In this document: one piece after another, positions 11,100 to 23,183 of the stretch | Position numbering within the stretch: the stretch's first letter is position 1 | Layout of the letters: each line of letters starts with the position of its first letter | NCBI RefSeq assembly: GCF_040412425.1 | Contig: NC_089766.1 | Location: forward strand, 20,510,532-20,574,531 | DNA length: 64,000 nt | Direction: 5' to 3' | Source: Macrobrachium rosenbergii | Lineage: Eukaryota > Arthropoda > Malacostraca > Decapoda > Palaemonidae | Program-made: the position numbers and the translations under genes | Notes under the pieces: model-generated | The model's input: the letters and a program-made list of their open reading frames with translations, nothing else | Databases searched by the model: none | Told to the model about the DNA's origin: nothing

Positions 11100-14000
11100 A
11101 TGAAAAAAACCTCTCTTTATGAAAAACTCAACTCAGAGAATGCATAGAGCTTAAAAATGAATGAACAAAAAAACCCAAATTTTACGCTTTCTGGAATAAT
11201 ACAGCAAAATAGGATTATGCAGAAATTATAAGAGGGAAAATTCCACACCAAGGTGAATCAAAACTTACTGTTCCGGCCTGATGAGTTCTGCCTGATTGGT
11301 TTACGTCAATGGCCTGGGTCATGGCTGCTTCCTCATAAATCCATACCTGCAAAATAAAAAATCGCATTAACAGACGTGAGCTGTGGCAAACAACAATATT
11401 TTTTTGGAATAGTGACACATTAAAGAATTAGATCTGACTGAATATTTAAACGAAAAGCAAGTGACATTTTATTTTATTCTATGATACAAAAAGCCATTTC
11501 TTCTTTCAATTATAAAATTCTGGAAATATAACATAGGTTTTTTTTAACTAGCCACTCCATGGCCGTACAACTACGTGTAAACAGATGTGTATGGCGTATT
11601 TAAAACTACATTTAGTTTAACCTCTCGTCTTGCTGAGTGGATTTCACATGGTAAAATATGAACTTACTGGTGAAAATTTAGAGGCTGCAAGTTAACTTTT
11701 ATTTTGCCAATATCTTATAATACAGTAAATTTAATAAAAAAAAAAAACTTTAATAACGTTGCCATTAAACCAAAATACGACCCCGTTGGTTATCAATTCC
11801 TATCTATCTTACGAAATAAATTTTATTGTATCTGGCTAAAGAAAGGTCTCATAATTTTTATCTGAATTTTTGATGGTTAATGTTACATTTTATTTATAGT
11901 TAGTTACACTGAGTAATCTTTCCCAGCTGCATTCAAGACAACTATGTACAATTTTGGACGAAACAAAGTCATTAGTTTTCCGTTATCCTTTTATGTGTAT
12001 ATACTTCTATATGATTTCAATATAAAAATATCGGTATTCGAGTGTTCATTTAGTTTTAACGTTACAACGCTGAATGTGCACATTTTATTACGTAACTTTC
12101 TGAATATCTTTTATGTTAACTTGAACTAATTATAGTTAGGTTCTTAATTCACATCACTAGGTGGCTTTATTCCTGTATGGGCGAAAATTTTAGTCTTGCT
12201 TGGCTACTATTATCGAGTTGGCTCTTAATCAACACCGGAAAGTATTCCATGACACTGACGGTGACCAACAGCCTCTTTCATCTCCCTTTCAATTTGCTTT
12301 CTGATTAACGTTCATTCGGGTTCCTGTTCTCTTGGCATTACAAAACCTTACGTGATTTTAACGGCATTTACGCAAACCTACTGCCTGCGTTATTCTGTGA
12401 TTTGGACATCGCCAGATAACAATGATCATTCTAAAACCACTGAACGAGAACCAAATTACAAAAGGATACATGAAACCTAACAGCAAGAGAGACACGCACA
12501 CATTCACGCACATACAGATAAAGTTTACAGGAATAATGACTGAACTAGACTGAGGAAAAACAAGAGGGAACTGGAATTGAATCTACGAAATTACCTAAAT
12601 AACTTGCCTGCTTCTTTAGGATTGTATCGGATCCTATAAAGTGGAGTTTTCATTAAAAATAATATATTTCCAAAATGGATCGCTGAATATGCATGACATT
12701 TTCATCAAAATTATAATCCAACATTTGATTTTGTATTACTTTCACCTCAGCTCATTTCCTAACAAAATGTTTGGAACAATAAAGCTTTGATGTAAGTAGC
12801 TTGACATGACAAGGAAGTGAGTGTCGTAGTACTTAGATATTTTCACTATCTGTCAATGTCCTCTGCTGTGTAGATTTGGCTAATGGCCTCACCAGTCGGG
12901 TGTCTGATGGTGTTAGGGCAACAGCACAAATGATTTATCATTGTTGGGCCCTGAATTTGAACAATTGTCTTTGGCATATTAATGAACTTCGCGCTATTGA
13001 TAGTAGTGTAAAAGCTATAAAGAGCATTAAGGCTGTGATATCTACATAATATTAGCTAATAATACGTTGTAATATATCAAATACACTCTGATTATCAAAA
13101 CCTTTATTTAGAATCTTCCCTTTCCTTCGTTAATAAGATGTCAGTGCATTTCTACAGTATTTAAAACTGAGGGGTGGGAAAACTCCTCATTCATCGCCGT
13201 TATTACTGTTTGGGCTATTAAGTCTTGGCTAGACATTAACGTAACTATTCTTATATTCTTATCAAAGAAATCTGCGTTAAGTAGTGAAGGCTGCCAGCTT
13301 ATCCATTTTAATAATAATGTAGTTGAGTAAAAGAATTTAAACATAAATGGTAGTTACTATATTAAAACAGATCAAACGCAAGCATGCACTCAGTCCTTGC
13401 GGCTGTTTAGCGTCGTCATGACATAACGGGAGAACTGCCTCAGAGCCGGGTCAGAGTTCAAAAGGTTCGAGAATCATTTTTGCTGCTACTTAATAGTCGT
13501 AAAGAACGAAGTCCCTAAAAATGGATGTAAGTCAGCCGCGCACCTGCCACGTTTCATTAATCATATCTTCCACTTCGGTTAAGATGATGAATGTTTATCT
13601 GCAGAAATCGTTATTACTCTTAATTGAAAATGTCACCCAGGCGTAGATGATGCCTTCCTCGTTTGACAGAAAATTTACCTTTACTAAAAACCCGACAATT
13701 CTGATAATGAAAATATCTTCATTAAGGACTAAGGAATGTATAAAAGTATCTTCTATTGCAAAAAATCAGCGATACAAGATATATTCACAACTGACGAATT
13801 CAGCTTCACTGGACTGAGGTACATAAGATCAGTCACAACAGCACTGGCGGTTAAGAAACTGTACTTCTGAAAAAACTTAACTTCGGATATTTTCGTAGTC
13901 CATGATAATTCTGTAATGATATTTTAGTTTAGGACAATTTGCAGTTTTTACTTCATACTTCAGAGTTGTTTAGTGTGAAAACAAAAGCTCTTAAACATTT

Positions 14001-14120
14001 AAGTGAATTGTCTTCAGTGCTCTTTATTTCATCCTATCAATCTCACGTGACTACTATATCAAACCCTAGTTTTGGTGCATTGGCATCAGATGGTCATATA
14101 GACTAATGAAAAATAACCGG
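11100..14120. other. No gene or clear repeat seen
   Basis: Three kilobases of AT-rich sequence with only short random-looking open frames. No conserved motif or inverted repeat was noticed. Confidence 0.5.
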
Positions 14121-14770
14121 GGGTACATTACCCCGTTTCCATCGTTCTGGTGCCTTTCCTTGTTCTGCAGTTTTTCTGTAGAGTTATATAGGTGAGGAAC
14201 TTTCTCCTCTTTAACTCTTTAATTTCTCTTGGATGAATCCCATCTGGGCCAGGAGATCTGAACTTTAGTTTTTCCATTTTGTTTTTAACTTCTGTAAATA
14301 TTATTTTGTCAAGCGGTTCTGCCCCTTCATATTTATTTAATACCTGGTTCAGGTACTGAGGTAGTGTCTTCAATTGTGAAAACACTGGTAGAAAACTTAT
14401 TTAATACCTCTGCTTTTTCCAATTCTAAGTTCACTAGGTTTCCTCTATTGTCTCTTAAGGGACCTATGCTATTTTTTATTGTCTTCCTACTATTAACATG
14501 AGCAAAGAATTCTTTTGGGTTTTCCTTACAAACTGATGCAACTCTCTGATCCTCATTTATATTTGCATTTCTTACTAATTTGTCCGCCTTCTACAGAATT
14601 CTTTAAGCCTGCTTGCTTCTTCTGGTGTTGGGTTGGATTCATTGATTTGTGCGATCTGTCTCTTTCTCTCATTTTATTTTCAATTTCTCTGTTGAACCAC
14701 TTAGGCTGAGGGTTGCCGTTTGTTAGCATTTGCTTTAACGGTATACACCTGACGAATTTTTCTGTGTATT
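14120..14770 (-). pseudogene. LINE fragment (linker and start of reverse transcriptase)
   Basis: Read on the minus strand, it has WFNREIENKMRERDRSHK, a linker, then KNKMEKLKFRSPGPDGIHP. The SPGPDGIHP motif marks the start of CR1/Jockey-class LINE reverse transcriptase. It ends just after a WKRGNV-like position, before any catalytic YxDD. Frameshifts are present. A second, longer copy is at 28862-30010, and both begin next to a (CT)n array. Confidence 0.7.

Positions 14771-14821
<51 letters not shown>
14771..14821. repeat. (GA)n microsatellite
   Basis: It lies between the LINE fragment and the left arm of the large palindrome. Confidence 0.95.
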
Positions 14822-14825
<4 letters not shown>

Positions 14826-15100
14826 TCCGTATGCTTGCGCAGCATGTACCCCTGTGTAATGTCTTCAAAAAGATAATTTCAAATTACCTCACTTTTTCTT
14901 TGAGGGAACGAAGTATTGGCAGCAAAAAGAAGACAGCCTTATTTCGACACAAGTGGTTACAGGACTTTAAGTATCTCTTCATAATAGGCGAAAAATTTTG
15001 CAGGATCATATACCTTTGTTATAACTGACCAATTCCCGATTTCTGTTTTATATGGTGAACAAAAAGCGAGAGAATAGCCTCTCAGTAATAAGACATCTTT

Positions 15101-15408
15101 TCCATAAACTGAAAGGTCCTTTTGGGCGAGCAGGTTCCGTTCTCAGCTACCACTCTGTTGGCCGCGAGTTCGAATCTCCGACCGGCCAATGAAGAATAAG
15201 AGGAATTTATTTCTGGTGATAGAAATTCATTTCTCGCTATAATGTGGTTCGGATTTCACAATAAGTTGTAGGACCCGTTGCTAGGTAACCAATTGGTTCT
15301 TAGCCACGTAAAATAAATCTAATCCTTCAGGCCAGCCCTAGGAGAGCTGTTAATCAGCTCAGTGGTCTGGTTACTCTAAGATACTTTATTTTTTTCCTCC
15401 ATAAACTG
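15101..15408 (+). mobile_element. tRNA-derived SINE with 11-bp target duplication
   Basis: The body is 15112-15397, flanked by TCCATAAACTG on both sides (15101-15111 and 15398-15408). The head has a GTTCGAATCTC B-box; the A-box is degenerate. The body contains TTTCTGGTGATAGAAATTC and the tail AGCTGTTAATCAGCTCAGTGG. I recognise this as a SINE type common in decapod sequence. The matching place in the right palindrome arm (near 25690) has the empty site. Confidence 0.8.
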
Positions 15409-18400
15409 TAGTAGTTATGGCCAAAGCAACTCGGTAGAAGTCAGTCATTATCCAATTAACAAAGTTTAAAAAAACAAATGGTGCGTTTGCTTATACTAAA
15501 TATATAATCGTAAGCATGGTTGCAATGGATACAAGTTGCAATTTAGTACTGTTTCGTTGGCATACCATACAATACCTGCTATAACCCTCTTTAGTTACCT
15601 GTAGAACGGATGGTTTCCACAACTTCTAAACCATTGCTGTGCTTTCCTGCTTTCTCCCTGTGTGCTTCCGCAAAGTTGGTTTTCTTGACAGACTCCTCTA
15701 CCACCACCGGACCTGCCGAGAGGCTTCAAGATCAGTATATTCCAGAGACTATTAATTTCTATTATTGCTAAACTTAATATTTTTGGTCCTATCTTAGTCT
15801 AAAACTCATGCAGTCAGCGGTGGGAGCCACGTTCTCTTTAAATTTGGGATCAAGTCTTCTAGTTCTACGCATTTTCAGGGTAGTTAAGTGACCGATAGTT
15901 TAGTTCTCTCAAACTGGCAACGCAATAGTTAACCACCGCCACTAAGCTATTTTGAGGACTATTTATATAAAGATAAATTAAATTAATTACATTACCTAAT
16001 AATTTTCATGTTGGGGCAATTTAATTCTATCAAATTAACCCATTATACATTATATCCATCAGATTTGATTACACTATAAGGGTCATAAGTCCTGAATTTT
16101 ATTGTCCAAAACTCCACCTCTGACTGTCCAGAGTTTAACCAAGGTCATAAGCCTTACAACTTTAAACACACAAGGTATCTCTCGGGGTCCAACCATGCAG
16201 CAATTGCCACTACCCTATTAAACTGTTTCAGCGTAAATTTCAAAACCTGCATACTTTGGATAGGAAAATCTAGTTTAATTTCTCATTGGTACATAGAATT
16301 GGAATATAGAATTTTGGGACATTAAAACTTTCTCAGTTTTCATTCTCAGTAAGAAAGATAATGGTCACAGGAATATTTACCCCCACATTTGCTAAATCAC
16401 ATCAGACATTGTGTAGCGAACTTACCATGAACTTACCACGAACTTATTATTAAACTTAATAACTTTCAAAATTCTAAACTGAAACATTTATATTTACACT
16501 GTTCTGTTCCCCTTTAATTACAAGTTCCCAATAGTTACCGTCCCTTTGTACCAACTCCTCTAATTTACTGGGCTTATATTTAAGACAAAATTCGGTCGCT
16601 AGAATAGCGTTTTAATCGATTAAAACAAATGTTGAAGGTACCTACATTTAAGAGCCAAATTACACAATTCCATAAATTCTCTGAACTTCCAAAAACCTTA
16701 AGTGTTCAACCAACGTATTACACAATAGCTAGTCAAAAGTTTAATATGAGAATATTAAATTTTATTCATAGCAGTTACATTAGGATCAGGCAGTGATTAA
16801 TACGTTGCTAGTTCTGCTGACTTAGTGTTATTCTGTTAAAATAGTTTGTTACATCAAATATCAAACACGAAGATCACAGCATTCCTCTTCCAATCTTCAA
16901 TGGCAGTCTTCATAACATGGCTTGACAACACTAAGAAAGTAGGCTTCAACATTTTCAAGAAACCGCCAAGTACTCGAAGTTGCTCAGTTGGCTTCCGTGT
17001 ACCACACTTAACAGTGTTTCTCCATCCTAACTTAATGCCACACTGCCGTGAGCGCTGTACAAGTTGAAAATACCTGTCAATCAGACCAAAACCAAAGGTT
17101 AAGACTAAATTAAACTACGAATAAATGAAGAAAATTACAGGAGATCAGTTATAAGAAAACTGACTACGCCATGACTGAAAAACTTCCTAATATGCTGTAG
17201 TAGCAACCATTTAAGCTAAACTTACGACCTGTTTACGTCAATATTGAAAGAAACTGCCGCAAAACAAGGTTGCACATCTTAAATTTTTACACATCAGCCA
17301 CTACCTCAGTCCCACGTACAGAACTCAGTAACGAAAGCTATTTGTATAATCATTCCGCTTAGTATGAAAACTCCACCAACCACTACCAATCACATCTTAA
17401 ATTTGTGCAAAACTGAGTATGCCCATTCCCAATCACATTGCATCTGACTTAAGTCACAAGCATATAAGTTTAATTATTAACTGAAAATGGAGGGTAAATC
17501 TTTTTGCAAAGTGCTTGCAGCTTCTCTTACTTTAAGGTTTTATATTTAACAAAATAGGACGACCGAGAGATACCCTATTCCTATAAAGACCCTTAGTTTC
17601 TTTGATCTTAAAGCCCAAAATTATACTGTAAAAATAAAATCTTTGAATATTATTCCATTACACTAAGCTCAAAGTTATTGAAAATCTCAAAGCTATGAAT
17701 AAACTTTATTAAGCCTAAAATCAATATTTACACTCCATGTTACTTTAATTTCATAGTACTTTTAAACAAGTTGAGATTTATCTATTTAACTAATTATGAA
17801 CTTATGAAATATTTAAAACTATTTGAATATTTCACCAAATAAACTTCAAAAAACTTCAAGAGCAACTCAAAATTCCTTCACTGACTAATCTAAGGAACTC
17901 CCATTTACACAAACCTGTAATACCTGTTCTGAACACCATAATACGGATTAGTACTAACCCTTTGTATTAAAAAAAAAAAAAGAAAAGCGCAAGTTTCTTC
18001 TGGCGTACGGCAGACCAAGTCTACTGCAATACCGTCAGAAGTAATACATCCTTCCCCAACAGGGCTCCGCCCCTGAAGGGGGAGGAATAGCTTGCTTAGT
18101 AAAAATTTGCAAAAAATAAATTAGAAACATTAACTCACCGTTTGGAGCGATGAAATATACGTTACCAAGTCCGTGTGGATAGATTGCTATGTCCAACCGT
18201 CAGCGACTCTTGAGCAATATAGAAATTCAGACAATCCTGAAAAGGAAAGATTTCATTTAAACTATAAACTTAAAAGCTCTCAAAGTAATGTACAAGCTTC
18301 AAGATACATAACGCTATGGAAAACTATCAAAAAAAAACAAAATATTAATTACAACAAAACTGGGCACTATCGGAATATATCAATTACAATATCAAAACGG

Positions 18401-19051
18401 CAAAACATTTTACAGCGTACTAAGGGACAAACCTCAAAAACGTGAAACACTGAAATAAAAGTAAAGTACCTCAGGAAACCAAATATAAACCCCACCAAAG
18501 TTCCACGAAGACTTGCCTCCTGACATACAAAAACAGCGTATACACGGACTCGCACACAACAACACGAAGAGCAGGAACGAACGCACTATCACCAACGAGT
18601 TCCAATACTGTGTTGACGAGACTCCTCGCTTTTGGTCTGACAAAACCGGAAGTTCCGACGCCAAGGACCTAAATTTAGGCACAGCCCAACGGGGGACGAG
18701 AGCTCCGTCGTTTTCCAACAGAATTGTCACTTGACTATTAACCACTGCTCAGAGTTTGGTTGATCGAGACACTTCTAATTATTTTCAGAAATATCTATCA
18801 GGCAAATTCTAATCATTAATGAAAATAATAAGTGATTTTAGACTATGTGAAGCGTTAATATTCGGTATGGAAAAGGACTGACGGATTCGCAATTAATTGC
18901 TTTGAGTAATTCCTCTGCATACGATTTCATATGACCTTTTCATTATCGATGTTAATGAATAAAGATGATAAAACGTTTAGACGAGTATGGACACGTGATA
19001 TACCACAGCACCTAAGTTGTGTTTAGACTCTCTCCTCTCTGCATACACACC

Positions 19052-19173
<122 letters not shown>

Positions 19174-19421
19174 TATACACATACTCAACGTGTGTATTCC
19201 AATATATATTCTCTCTGTGATGATAGTACTGAAAATAAACTCCACGTTTAACCTTGTCGACGTCCAGTCCGGGGTAAGCCTTCTTAACAGCTAACCCCAA
19301 TATATGTATAAAATAAAGGACCTGGCCCAATTTCTGACGGTACTTAATGTCCTTTTAGTCGGGACTTGCTGTCTCGACTCTATCTTAAAAATGTATTCTT
19401 TTATTGCATGAGTTTACTAGA

Positions 19422-19423
<2 letters not shown>

Positions 19424-19505
<82 letters not shown>
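19424..19505. repeat. (TA)n microsatellite
   Basis: An uninterrupted TA array immediately left of the foldback element at 19533. Confidence 0.95.
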
Positions 19506-19509
<4 letters not shown>

Positions 19510-19532
19510 TATCGATGTCATACACCGTGATA

Positions 19533-19718
19533 CTTGTTTATATTCACAAATATTAAGCCACAGATATCGTTGAATACCCAGTTTTTATGAATCGAATAAC
19601 TTACACCAGAATGAATTACGACTGAAAATCAGTTGTAATTCCTTGGTTTAAGTTATTCCCGAGGTATAGCGAACAGGATGTTAACAACATTGTGGGTTAA
19701 TATTTGTGAAAAATACAT
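19533..19718. repeat. ~185-bp foldback (MITE-like) element
   Basis: The arms begin TCACAAATATTAA and meet at GACTGAAAATCAGT near 19632. The arms are about 80% complementary along their length. No coding capacity. Confidence 0.6.
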
Positions 19719-20058
19719 GCATGTGTGTAAGAATTCCCAGAGTGCATACTGTACAGCATTCCTCTGAAACCAGGATGAGGAATTCCATCAAAAGTTTAAC
19801 CTGGAAATACTTTTGAGGTTTTTAGGTTTCGCCTTCCAGGTCAGAGATTCGTAAATGGAATGAAACTTAGCAAGAAAATGTGCATTCATGTTGAAGGAAA
19901 CTTTTTGTTCATATTTCATTAAAGGTATTTCAATAAACATCTGTATATTTGATTAAATGACCTCTACCTTGAGGGAAGAAGTCGTGAAGAATGACTGAGA
20001 GACAAACGAAAAGACTTTTCAGCAGAAGAGTTCCTTTGTGGTTAGACCTAGCACCTTT

Positions 20059-20064
<6 letters not shown>

Positions 20065-20152
<88 letters not shown>
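20065..20152. repeat. (TA)n microsatellite
   Basis: An uninterrupted TA array inside the left-arm insertion. Confidence 0.95.
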
Positions 20153-20155
<3 letters not shown>

Positions 20156-20715
20156 ATTTGCTTAAATAGACGGAATCATCAACTACTGAAGTACTGGCAT
20201 GTGCTTCATGAATAAAGATTATGGCCAGAGTTGGTTGAATTGTCCAAAAAGATCCTATACATCATTATCATCACATGTGCACATAAGTCTGTCTCACTTT
20301 TTTCCTTCAATATCCTCCACGCCTTCACCTCTAGTTAAGTATAAAATTGAAGGCTAATTAGACAAATAAACAATTGAATACAGATATACATACTAGCGAC
20401 TCAAATAGAAGGTGCGTGTAAGCCGACACATGATCTCGATAAAAGGTTAAATGAGGCCGAGGACTGAGTTTCTGTGGAGGTCACTTACACAGCAACACAA
20501 CTTCTGGTCTCTGATAAAAAAAAAGCCGTGTGCCAGCACGGGCTCATGCTCCTAAGAGCAGCCCGGTAAAACCAAACTTAATCCTATGCCTACGTAGCTC
20601 TCAATCAACCGATCTTGCTGAGTATACACTTCCAAACTTCAGTGTCTCTCGCCCCTCTAAAGTTTTTTCTGTGAAAATAAGATGTACAGAACGATTGCTT
20701 GTATGTCTGTGTGTG

Positions 20716-20716
<1 letters not shown>

Positions 20717-20784
<68 letters not shown>
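20717..20784. repeat. (GA)n microsatellite
   Basis: A GA array near the right edge of the left-arm insertion. Confidence 0.95.
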
Positions 20785-20788
<4 letters not shown>

Positions 20789-21620
20789 CGTAAACTCTTA
20801 TGAGATTGTAGTTCATTCTAAATTAGTCTGACCTTGTTTCATGACGAGCATTTGCTTCTAAACAGCCTTAAAACTGAAGATAATCTGGCTTCGTAATTGC
20901 TTTGGTCAGTAGAAGAGTTGTCTAGATATCAGTTGATGTTATTATTATTGGTCTTATGCCAACACTGGTTTTAATTCTTCAAGCAGTAATGTAAAACATC
21001 AGTTAATAATCGAAATTTGAAGAAAGCACTGCGTGGGGAAGAGAAAACCGGAGATTCTTTTGCGCTGCTTCTCAGCCTCTATGAAGTGGGATCCATACCG
21101 ATTCAAAGTAAGTGGTTTTGAAAAGTGCCAGGACTCGAAATCCCTTAGCCAGATGGGTTAGACACCATAACTTGTACAGCATGGCTAGTCACACGAGGGA
21201 GTCATAGACGAAGTGGTAGCAGCAATGACTGCTGTTTTTGGGCAGATGTGTCCGTCCAACGGAAAAATGTGCGGTCATGAATGAGTGTGATCAGTTGTGC
21301 TACATAATGATACTCTGAACAACACCACAACCCAGTAGTTTTAATCTGCTTTAATTTGTCGTCGTCAGAAAACTTGTTCCACGACACCTGGCATTTCATA
21401 ATGGTGGTGAGATTTAATGGTAGCAACGAATCACTGGCAGGGACAGTATACTTGATCTAGTCATAGTGATTGCATTGTTGGCTGCTTTATCAACATTTCC
21501 TTTATGATTGCGTGTTCAGAATTCTGATATATTTACACTGGCACCTGCTTCATGCAATTTATGAAATAAAAACCCTTTTGTTAGAAGAAGTAATTTTAAT
21601 GAATTATGTACAACTGTTTT

Positions 21621-21623
<3 letters not shown>

Positions 21624-21687
<64 letters not shown>
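21624..21687. repeat. (GA)n microsatellite in palindrome spacer
   Basis: It lies in the unpaired spacer (21403-21743) close to the centre of symmetry. Confidence 0.95.
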
Positions 21688-21689
<2 letters not shown>

Positions 21690-23148
21690 ACATTTAAAGC
21701 CTCTTCAATTTAATATGGTGTAAAAGATCCTTCAATTCCTTTTATGAAATGGCAGATGTCGTGGAACAATTTTCTGAGGATGACAAATTAAAGCAGATTA
21801 AAACTACTGGATTGTGGTGGTGTTCAGAGTATCATTTGTAGCACAAATGATCACACCCATTCATGACTGTACACTTCCGTTGGACGGACACCTCTACCCA
21901 AAAACAGCAGTAACTGCTGCTGCCACTTCGTCTAAGACTCCCTCGTGTAGACTACTCATGCTGTGCAAGGGGATTTCAGTCCTGGCACTTTCAAAACCAC
22001 TTACTTTGAATTAGTATTTATCCCACTTCATAGAGGCGAAGGAGCAGCGCAAAAGAATCTCCGGTTTTCTCTTCCCCACACAGTGCTTTTTTTCAAATTG
22101 CGATTATTAACTGATGTTTACGTACTACTTGAAGAATTTGAAACCAGTGTTGGCATAAGACCAACAATAAAAACATCAACTGATATCTCGACAAACCTCT
22201 CCTACTGACCATTTTGTCGTTTTGTTCATTAACAGCAGTAATGAAAAGGTCATATAAAAATCATATGCTACATTACTCAAAAACAATTAATAGCGAAGCC
22301 ATCAGTCCTTTTCATACCGAATAATAACGGTTAACATAGCCTAAAATCACTTATTATTTTCATTAATGATTAGAATTTGCGCGTTCTGAAAATAATTAGA
22401 AGTGTCTCCGATAAACTAGACTCCTGAGCAGTGGTTAATAATAATCAAATTGTCAATTCTATTGGAAAACGACAGAGCTCTCGTCTGCCGGCTAGGCTGT
22501 GCCTTTAGGGTCCCTTGTCATCGGAGCTTCCGGTTTTCGTCCGACAAAAAGCGAGGAGTTTCGTCAGAACAGTATTGGAATTCAATGGTATTAGATCCGT
22601 TGCACCAGCTCTTCGTGTCGTTGTGCGTGCGCCCGTGTTCACGCTGTTTTTGTCTGCGAGGAGAGGTGAATGGTCGTTTGACTTCCGTGGGTCTTGATTA
22701 TTGTTTTCCTGAAGTACTTTGTATTTGTTGTTAAATCTTTGAACTTTTTCCTATAGTACATTGTAAAATGTTTTACAGTTTTGACATTGCAGTTGTTACT
22801 TTATTCCCATAGTGCCTGTTATTGAAATTTTCATATTTTGTGAGTTTTAATATTTTAATGGATAGTTTTTCCATAGAGTACTTTGTCTCTTAAAGCTTTT
22901 ACATTACTTTGACAGTTCTTTCAAAGTTATAGCTTTTATTACGACTGAATCGTTCCTTTTCAGGATTGGCTGGGTTTCTAAATTGCTCGAGAGTCGCTGA
23001 CGGTCAGACTTAATCTGTCGACACGGACATTGGTAATGTATATTTCATCGCTCCAAAGGTGAGTTAACGTTCCTAATTTATTTTTGCAAACTTTTTTTAC
23101 AAGTTATTCTCCCCTTCAGGGCGGAGCCCTGTGGGGAGGGAGGTCTTC

Positions 23149-23183
23149 TGACGTACGGCAGACTTCGGTCTGCTGTACGCCAG
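23149..23183 (+). other. Perfect-looking hairpin with TTCG loop, followed by a T tract
   Basis: GTACGGCAGAC and GTCTGCTGTAC flank TTCG, giving a C(UUCG)G-type tetraloop if transcribed on the plus strand. About 12 bases later comes an unbroken T tract (to about 23221) ending in ACAGGG, which resembles a polypyrimidine tract and splice acceptor. The left arm carries a related but imperfect hairpin near 18000-18035. Confidence 0.5.

Noticed and set aside
12480..12560. Short CA/AG-rich stretch considered as a SINE tail
   Set aside because: No head, no tail structure and no second copy in the window.
18434..18745. Paired open frames in the palindrome arms (18434-18745 minus, 22450-22734 plus) sharing ILLEND and RGVSS..YWNS
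   Set aside because: The similarity is what arm homology predicts. The frames shift relative to each other and show no known motif. A non-coding leader region is more likely.
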